DNA of 64,000 bases from the NCBI GenBank assembly GCA_910575615.1, contig CAJTEX010000007.1:1-64000 (forward strand), written 5' to 3'. Positions within the stretch are counted from its first letter, which is position 1. Each line of letters starts with the position of its first letter. The stretch comes from Bacteroidales bacterium. Its GTDB lineage: Bacteria; Bacteroidota; Bacteroidia; Bacteroidales; Muribaculaceae. The translations under genes and the position numbers were made by a program. Of the stretch, positions 59,012 through 64,000 are shown in pieces. The notes beneath the pieces were generated by a model. It ran no database searches. It saw only the letters and a program-made list of their open reading frames with translations, and was not told the origin of the DNA.

Positions 59012-60430
59012 TCAAACTTCACCATCGGCAGTAACATTGTTAGTGGAGTAACATGACATCTTACGATACCATCCTTGGCGGATTCGTTTGAAAAGCGTGT
59101 TCAGATTGCGAGTGAGAAACATCTTGAACGTGTGGTCTTTCATTCCGAACCGTTCGGCGGTCTTGATTCCATCGGCAGTTGAGAACTCATCGGCGAGATG
59201 GTCATATACCGTGCGGTGCAGGTCATTTAGTTTCTCTTCACTTACGCAGGTGATTACCGCTAGTGCATTCTGACGGAAATACTCAGCCAACCGGATAGCG
59301 CCATCGACATCATTAACCTCGATCATCTCCGGACTTTGAGTTTCGTCTAAAACTGCCCAGCGAGCCATGCGGAGTATCAGACAGAACCGAAGCACGTAGA
59401 TTTCAAGTTTGCAAAAGAAGCTGATAACATTATCGCTCATCTCACTGTCGCACAACTCAGCATTGCGATGTTGCCACGCATATAGCGATTTCTTTGCTTC
59501 GTTGTCAAACCGAATGATTATCGGCTGCGGCTCCTGATTCTCGTTGAGATTACATGGCACAGATAGAAGTCTGTTGAGGATACGTTCCCAGTCACGGTCA
59601 AGGTCTTCACGCACTTCCTCCTCATTCCATCTCGGTTTGGCGGTTGTCTTGGTCATAGCGAACAGTATGCGGTCGATAAAACCGTTGGCTGCACGTTCAC
59701 CATTGGCGAGTTCAGTCAGCAGACGTTTCTGAATTGTGCCGACAACCGAGATGAAAGGACATTTGATGAAAATGGAATTCTGAGAGTTCTTGCGGTCTGA
59801 CATTGTGGTGCTACCATTGAATGCCGACAACCAGAATTGTTCCTCAGACCCATTGTTGTAGCGCGTGAAGTTTTTGAACCAAGAGGCCAATTCATCAACC
59901 CAAAGGCAGAGACCTCTCGGATTGTGGGAATGAATAACGCTCAATCCCTCCTGTGTCACGTCCGATACGAGGTAACGCAGACGTTTCGGCTCCTTTGGGA
60001 ATTGGTCATAACCGGCATTGACTCTCTCCTTGCGGCTCATAGCGATGGCTTCCTGATATGCACGAAACTGTTTTTGGTACTCCTGATTGTTTTTCCAGTC
60101 GGCGTTGACCAGTGGGCGCATTGCAAAGTTGAGTGGATGAGATTTGTTTGCTCCGGGACGGCCTACGATTGCCATGTAGATTATGGCTGATTCACGCCAG
60201 TTGCGTTTCACTTCCACGCGATGGGTATTTCCGATTGCAACTGAGATAGCCGCAAGCATAGCCGACGCGGTGTAGTCGATAGGGAAGCCGCAACTTGTAT
60301 GCAGTTCCAGAACTAAGCGTTGCAGTTTTGCCGGAAACACATCAATGGGAAAGTCAGATGCTGTGGCAGAGGTATGACTTGCCAATGCACTGATGACTGT
60401 ATCGAGAGTAATATTCTTTTCCATAGTCAT
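59012..60430 (-). CDS. DUF3987-family P-loop protein
   Basis: The 472-aa protein matches DUF3987: VEVKRNWRESAIIYMAIVGR leads to an altered Walker A (GRPGANKSHPL), then LCLWVDELASWF (Walker B-like) and FISVVGTIQKRLL. The family is a presumed replicative helicase-like ATPase of Bacteroidales elements. It takes the place that the VirE-like helicase plus primase hold in unit 1, so unit 2 has swapped its replication module. It overlaps the HTH stop at 60430. The 143-bp gap to DUF3408 holds no gene. Confidence 0.8.
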   Translation of the reverse strand: MTMEKNITLDTVISALASHTSATASDFPIDVFPAKLQRLVLELHTSCGFPIDYTASAMLAAISVAIGNTHRVEVKRNWRESAIIYMAIVGRPGANKSHPLNFAMRPLVNADWKNNQEYQKQFRAYQEAIAMSRKERVNAGYDQFPKEPKRLRYLVSDVTQEGLSVIHSHNPRGLCLWVDELASWFKNFTRYNNGSEEQFWLSAFNGSTTMSDRKNSQNSIFIKCPFISVVGTIQKRLLTELANGERAANGFIDRILFAMTKTTAKPRWNEEEVREDLDRDWERILNRLLSVPCNLNENQEPQPIIIRFDNEAKKSLYAWQHRNAELCDSEMSDNVISFFCKLEIYVLRFCLILRMARWAVLDETQSPEMIEVNDVDGAIRLAEYFRQNALAVITCVSEEKLNDLHRTVYDHLADEFSTADGIKTAERFGMKDHTFKMFLTRNLNTLFKRIRQGWYRKMSCYSTNNVTADGEV

Positions 60431-60831
60431 CAGAAATTATAGCCTCCTCGCGGACGGCGTTTCATGCCTGCGGTGACAGCCGCCACCTGTTCTTCAAAGG
60501 AAGGAGCAACGGCGTGTTTGCGTCCGTTTTCGATCCATGCGTATAACTCATCTTCATAAAAGTAGAGGAGCTTGCCGCGCTTGTAGCTCGGAATGGGGTC
60601 ATTCGGAGCTTTGATTGCGCGGTAGAGGGTCGAAAGTGACTTGCCGATAATCGTGCAAGCCTCTTTCGCGTGAACGATTCTCCGGGAGGGCTTGTGTTGT
60701 TTGAAAGGGTTGGCTGCGCCTACCTTTTCAAGTAACTCAAGTACCCGGTCGAGTTTCTCTGAGAGACCGCTTACCACATGTGGCAGCTGGTCGAAGGTGA
60801 TTGTGGATGTTTCCATATCGAATAATTTCAA
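60430..60831 (-). CDS. Helix-turn-helix (excisionase-fold) protein of unit 2
   Basis: The 133-aa protein has an N-terminal coil (LSEKLDRVLELLEKVG), then a winged helix HAKEACTIIGKSLSTLYRAIK with PSYKRGKLLYFYEDELYAW, and a short tail (SFEEQVAAVTAGMKRRP). It is the counterpart of the gene at 23586-23963, with similar tail motif (EEQ, then GM). An internal Met at residue 6 (60816) could be the start. It probably regulates the replication/mobilization operon it heads. Confidence 0.75.
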   Translation of the reverse strand: MKLFDMETSTITFDQLPHVVSGLSEKLDRVLELLEKVGAANPFKQHKPSRRIVHAKEACTIIGKSLSTLYRAIKAPNDPIPSYKRGKLLYFYEDELYAWIENGRKHAVAPSFEEQVAAVTAGMKRRPRGGYNF

Positions 60832-61110
60832 GTTTGTTTACGGAAATAAAACCGCACTGAAAGAAAGTGAGTTGTCGGTTAGAAAAATCACTTTTAGAAA
60901 ACTCAAAATAACCGAGATGTCAAAGCTAACTTATTAGTTGTTAAAATATTTGTCCGGAAAAATGATATGGTTAGAAACTCGATGAAGCAGTTATATTCAA
61001 GTGGCGATGCTTTAACTGGAACTCTGATACACGAACATCATCAAACACTCATGAGGTTGTCGTATTAGGTAGCTGGTTTGGCAAAATAGTTGGGTAAGGG
61101 TATAAAGAAA
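60832..61110. other. Intergenic DNA upstream of the HTH/DUF3987 operon
   Basis: About 280 bases with no gene. It contains AT-rich stretches and scattered GGTTAG/CTAACT and AAATAACCGAG motifs, but no clear iteron array or consensus promoter. Promoter for the leftward HTH gene is expected here. Confidence 0.3.
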
Positions 61111-61145
61111 GCGGATAACTCTGGATCTGAACCAGTGTTATCCGC
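61111..61145 (-). terminator. Terminator after the unit 2 membrane-protein gene
   Basis: GCGGATAAC (61111-61119) and GTTATCCGC (61137-61145) form a 9-bp stem continued, past a T-T mismatch, by CTGG/CCAG. On the minus strand it is followed by TTTCTTTATA. It lies 22 nt after the gene's stop. Confidence 0.75.
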
Positions 61146-61167
61146 AATCAGTATTGGGACGAAATAA

Positions 61168-62490
61168 TTATTTCTTCGATTTACCTTTGTTTTCGACAAC
61201 CTTCAGGTTGATTGTCTTATAACGTTTGAAATGTTCAAACAATGCATCCATCTGCTCTCGCGACAGGAGGGGTATTTTATCCTTGTCCGGATTTGTGTCC
61301 GTAAGTTTTGAATTTATGCTTTGTATTTGAAGATTACTGAAAGGTTCATAGAACACAGTCTTTACAAAGGTTGCAATGACTGGTCCCTTCAATCGGAGAA
61401 ACTTTCCGATATTGTAGCCGAGATGTTTGAGGTCTTCTTTTGACAGTTGATGTTTTTTCCTGAGTTTTACAGCATTAAATTCTGCTAATGGTGTTTTAGT
61501 CCACATTCTGGCGTTGAGGTGCAACTTGTCAAGTTCGTGTGATTCCATGAATCCTTGCATGGTATAAGTGATGTAAGCACAGATGAATGTAACCTGTTCA
61601 GTATTGTATAGTTCCTCGTTACGCAGCAGCTTCTCGTAGGCTTCATCGCATTCTTTCTTCTGAGTTATTATTTTCTCCGTGGTCTCCTTGTGCTCGTTAT
61701 AGAATTTTATCATCTCGTCCAACTGGTGAAGGAAAATAACATCCCCGTTTGCCGTTATGAATACTGTGCTTTCGTATTCTTCAATGGTTGTCGTGCCATC
61801 ACGGTTGTCTATAACATTCTGTTCCGGCACAGATGCAAAACATCCATACTCATATTCTTCATTTGATTCAATTTTTTCCCTTTTGATGTTGTTCTCATAG
61901 TCATATTTCTCTTGCGCAGTCAACCCGCTGATAAAGTCTTGAAATATTGCGTCCTCATCAAAATCTGGACAGTTGTTTTGATATTCATGCTCAAAGAGAA
62001 TTTCCTCATCGGATAATCCTGCACTGGCATAACCTTCTGAGCCATCGGCAAATCTGATATGGCGTGTGCCATCGTCCATTATATCAATGACTTCATAAGG
62101 ATGCTCATTAAGATTATTGGAAAATTCGACATCCTCTTCCCAAACTTCACAGTCAGTTGTTGTCGCTTCGGAACAGTAATCCATTTGTTGCGGTTCAGAC
62201 ATCGCAGGAACGGCAATCTGTTCGCCAGATGTCGTTTCGGCGATTACAACGGCTTCCTTGCGACGGAAGAAATTGGAGATGGTGCGGGAAAAATCTTCAA
62301 TAACGGATTGTAATCCGAGGTATAAACCAACGAGAAGAATGAAGATGACACCGAAAAGAACATTTCCGGTAAAGGTATCGGTGCCAAACCGATAGATGGC
62401 AGCGTGACGAACGAGCAGAGCGAGAAGTCCGGTTCCGGCTATTACAGCACTCCAGAGAATAATCGTGTCCCGGTTTGGGGCATTTTTCAT
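61168..62490 (-). CDS. Conserved-position membrane protein of unit 2
   Basis: Unrecognised 440-aa protein. Two N-terminal membrane segments (residues 9-26 and 40-58, NVLFGVIFILLVGLYLG) precede an acidic, Glu-rich middle (60-280) and a coil (FYNEHKETTEKIITQKKECD). The folded C-terminal domain (310-435) resembles the end of the 266-aa protein at 24072-24872. The first 50 residues resemble the broken gene at 117-259. It keeps the fixed slot beside the integrase end, hinting at a role in element persistence or transfer; no enzymatic motif is seen. Confidence 0.6.
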   Translation of the reverse strand: MKNAPNRDTIILWSAVIAGTGLLALLVRHAAIYRFGTDTFTGNVLFGVIFILLVGLYLGLQSVIEDFSRTISNFFRRKEAVVIAETTSGEQIAVPAMSEPQQMDYCSEATTTDCEVWEEDVEFSNNLNEHPYEVIDIMDDGTRHIRFADGSEGYASAGLSDEEILFEHEYQNNCPDFDEDAIFQDFISGLTAQEKYDYENNIKREKIESNEEYEYGCFASVPEQNVIDNRDGTTTIEEYESTVFITANGDVIFLHQLDEMIKFYNEHKETTEKIITQKKECDEAYEKLLRNEELYNTEQVTFICAYITYTMQGFMESHELDKLHLNARMWTKTPLAEFNAVKLRKKHQLSKEDLKHLGYNIGKFLRLKGPVIATFVKTVFYEPFSNLQIQSINSKLTDTNPDKDKIPLLSREQMDALFEHFKRYKTINLKVVENKGKSKK

Positions 62491-62583
62491 ATTGGGTGGG
62501 GTGTTAAATGATTAAACATCTATAAAGACAATTTAACCCCTCCGATTGTTCGCATCCAAAATGTTAAAGCGATACCAAATGAA

Positions 62584-62613
62584 GAATGGAGACCACATCA
62601 GTGACCTCCATTC
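62584..62613 (-). terminator. Hairpin after the HigBA-type pair
   Basis: GAATGGAG (62584-62591) pairs with CTCCATTC (62606-62613), with an internal loop and a further CAC/GTG pairing. It lies 26 nt downstream of the antitoxin stop. The T tail is weak, so termination efficiency is uncertain. Confidence 0.5.
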
Positions 62614-62638
62614 AATAGCATAGTTGTAAAGTATCCTG

Positions 62639-62950
62639 TTAGAGGATTGTCAGCGATACTCGTCGGCCTAATCCCTCGAAGATTCGGAAAAGGGTACTTA
62701 GTTGGATATCAGACTTTCCATTCTCCAAGCGAGAGATATATGTCTTTTTGGTGCCAATTCGTTCTGCAAGTTGTTCTTGGGTAAGTCCGGCGCGAAGCCG
62801 TTCCTCTTTAAGTGTCTCTGCAAGACAGAAAGCCGCAGCATCAGCATCAAACTGGTCGCGCTCAGGTGTTCCGGGATTTCCGTATTCGGCATCGAGAAGT
62901 TCGTCGAAAGTCCGAGCCTTCATTATTGCTTCTTTCTTGACTTTATCCAT
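62639..62950 (-). CDS. HigA-type XRE antitoxin
   Basis: The 103-aa protein has a C-terminal XRE HTH (EERLRAGLTQEQLAERIGTK, then TYISRLENGKSDIQ) and an N-terminal tail that would contact the toxin. Its start overlaps the toxin stop (62943-62950), giving the toxin-first order of higBA operons. It neutralises the upstream toxin and represses their shared promoter. An internal Met at residue 10 is an alternative start but the overlap favours the longer form. Confidence 0.8.
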   Translation of the reverse strand: MDKVKKEAIMKARTFDELLDAEYGNPGTPERDQFDADAAAFCLAETLKEERLRAGLTQEQLAERIGTKKTYISRLENGKSDIQLSTLFRIFEGLGRRVSLTIL

Positions 62951-63287
62951 TTTCTTTCTCTTTAAAATATTCTTTCATAATCTTTTTTGCTCGCTCCAAC
63001 TGTAACGGTTGCGTCTTTTGTGTTTTCTTTTGGAATCCATTGAACAGAATCACCAATGAACCCTCATCGAAACAGCAGAATATGCGAAATATGTTGCTTC
63101 CGACCTCGACTCGAATCTCATATAGACCATCCGTATTTTCCATGCTCCGGAGTATTGTTTTCGGAACTCGGTCAACACTGCGGACGACATTTAGGCAGTA
63201 GTTAATCTTTCTTCTTACTGCATCTGTCTGAGCCACATAAAACTCGTTGAAGTAGTCTTTGTATATTTTTATCGTTCTATTAGCCAT
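62943..63287 (-). CDS. HigB-type (RelE-superfamily) toxin
   Basis: From ATG 63287 (MANRTIKIYKDYFNEFY) the protein is 114 aa and matches the HigB/Gp49-like toxin family: DGLYEIRVEVGSNIFRIFCC, then FDEGSLVILFNGFQKKTQKT and a basic C-terminal helix. It is a ribosome-dependent mRNase by family. The upstream frame starts with TTG and is not needed. The pair stands between the membrane protein and integrase C, the slot filled by RHH/YafQ in unit 0 and empty in unit 1. Confidence 0.82.
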   Translation of the reverse strand: MANRTIKIYKDYFNEFYVAQTDAVRRKINYCLNVVRSVDRVPKTILRSMENTDGLYEIRVEVGSNIFRIFCCFDEGSLVILFNGFQKKTQKTQPLQLERAKKIMKEYFKEKENG

Positions 63288-63304
63288 ACTCAATTATACA
63301 ACTG

Positions 63305-63336
63305 CAAAGTTAACTAAAAAGTTTACTCCATCCAAA
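63305..63336 (-). promoter_or_regulatory. Promoter of the HigBA-type pair
   Basis: On the minus strand TTTG (63333-63336), 20 nt, then TAACTTTG (63305-63312): a complete consensus match, 18 nt before the toxin ATG. The -33 element lies just past the 3' end of integrase C. Confidence 0.75.
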
Positions 63337-63347
63337 TTCTGATGGAT

Positions 63348-64000
63348 TTATTTCAACGTAATGCTGTTGGCGGCGTCACGTTTCTTTTGATTTACGACTT
63401 CGGCGTAAATCTGGGTCGTGGCGACGTTTTTGTGGGTGAGCATCTTTGAGACTGTGTAGATGTCGGTGCCATTGGTTATCAGCAGCGTTGCGTAGGTGTG
63501 GCGCAGACCGTGGAAGGTGATTTTCTTGGTGATTCCGGCGGCTTTCAGCCAACTCTTGAATGGCTCGCGGGTATGGGCACGACTCAATCCTTTGAATACG
63601 AGTCCACGGTTCGGCTCTCCGCAATATGATAATGCTTCCTCGTTAAGAGGAAGGGTTGCCTGTGTCTTGGTTTTCTGAGTGCAGATGCGCATACAGTGGC
63701 CGCCATCAGGTGATACTTCGATATTGTCCCATTTCAACTGGAGGATGTCGCTGATTCGCAAGCCGGTGAGACAAGCAAACAGCGATGCTCGTTTCAGTAC
63801 ATCTACTTTGCAGGGTGTGGTAGCAAGTCTTCTGATTTCCTCAATTTCAAGGAAGTTGATTTTCGGCTCCTCCCAGTCGATGGATTCCAGATGGTCGTTG
63901 ATATTCTCATTGAGCAGTCCCTCTCTGTATGCCATTTTGAGCAGGGCGCGGAATGTTGACCAATATCCGGCGGCGGAGTTGGTGGCGATTTTAGCATACT
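63348..64000 (-). CDS. Integrase C, tyrosine recombinase of unit 2 (5' part outside the window)
   Basis: The last 217 or so codons are present and the frame is open to the window edge (YWSTFRALLKMAYREGLLNEN). They include catalytic Arg (TGLRISDIL), His-x-x-Arg (FHGLRHTY), His (LTHKN) and Tyr (TQIYAEV), so the catalytic domain is intact. It is strongly similar to integrase A (SPDGGHC, then ITLK at the C-terminus) and less so to integrase B. Shared recombinase type supports units 0 and 2 using the same attachment chemistry. Confidence 0.9.
   Translation of the reverse strand, partial: YAKIATNSAAGYWSTFRALLKMAYREGLLNENINDHLESIDWEEPKINFLEIEEIRRLATTPCKVDVLKRASLFACLTGLRISDILQLKWDNIEVSPDGGHCMRICTQKTKTQATLPLNEEALSYCGEPNRGLVFKGLSRAHTREPFKSWLKAAGITKKITFHGLRHTYATLLITNGTDIYTVSKMLTHKNVATTQIYAEVVNQKKRDAANSITLK

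Larger units (their letters stand above)
27358..64000. mobile_element. Unit 2: integrative mobilizable element with a large defence cargo (right end outside the window)
   Basis: The segment runs from the second TTTCCGATGCAG to beyond the window. It contains a toxin-antitoxin pair, a defence region of about 25 kb, a mobilization block, a DUF3987 helicase-like gene, HTH and membrane-protein genes, HigBA and integrase C. The gene order repeats that of unit 1 with different gene families in several slots. The right attachment site should lie upstream of integrase C's HTH gene, outside this window. Confidence 0.55.

Overview
The window looks like an accessory island from a Bacteroidales chromosome, probably a gut Muribaculaceae or Bacteroidaceae species; the family level is a guess. 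Support: promoters of the Bacteroidetes type (TTTG, about 20 nt, TAnnTTTG), few Shine-Dalgarno sequences, and many Bacteroidales mobile-element families (Bacteroidales-type tyrosine integrases, MobC/relaxase pairs, DUF3408, DUF3987, VirE-type helicase). No rRNA, tRNA or CRISPR array was seen. Layout: I read it as a head-to-tail array of three related integrative mobilizable elements (units 0, 1 and 2). Each unit is transcribed mainly leftward and ends on the right with a multi-HTH (helix-turn-helix) DNA-binding gene plus integrase. Unit 0 (1 to about 6827, right part only) has a membrane-protein gene cut by an IS, an IS/MITE nest, a RHH/YafQ toxin-antitoxin pair, integrase A and a frameshifted HTH gene. 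Unit 1 (about 6828-27357, 20.5 kb) carries a type I restriction-modification operon with a histidine kinase, a receiver protein and an AlbA_2 protein. It is followed by the mobilization block, primase, VirE-like helicase, HTH, membrane protein, integrase B and HTH gene. Unit 2 (27358 to past the right edge) carries an MqsR toxin with an MqsA/Panacea-like antitoxin, a phosphoesterase, a long leftward defence operon and a divergent QatABCD operon. After these come its own mobilization block, DUF3987 protein, HTH, membrane protein, HigBA pair and integrase C (cut by the window end). The two internal unit boundaries share the same architecture: 12-bp TTATTTCGCC repeats upstream of the HTH gene, a second palindromic or helically phased repeat cluster, a hairpin, then TTTCCGATGCAG at nearly the same distance (282 and 274 bp) from the HTH start. 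That 12-mer is the proposed attachment core. How the genes work together: the integrase/HTH ends would move each unit, and the relaxase, MobC and membrane-protein blocks would mobilize them with the help of a conjugative element elsewhere. The cargo is almost entirely anti-phage or stability functions. Both type I restriction operons begin with closely similar small XRE regulators, and both are linked to two-component-type proteins. In unit 2 one protein joins a degenerate DNA methylase, target-recognition-like segments and a histidine-kinase ATPase domain, next to a receiver-domain gene and hsdMSR. This signalling-linked restriction arrangement is the best candidate here for an undescribed system. 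Starts, families and domain limits come from reading the translated sequence by eye; no database search was run.
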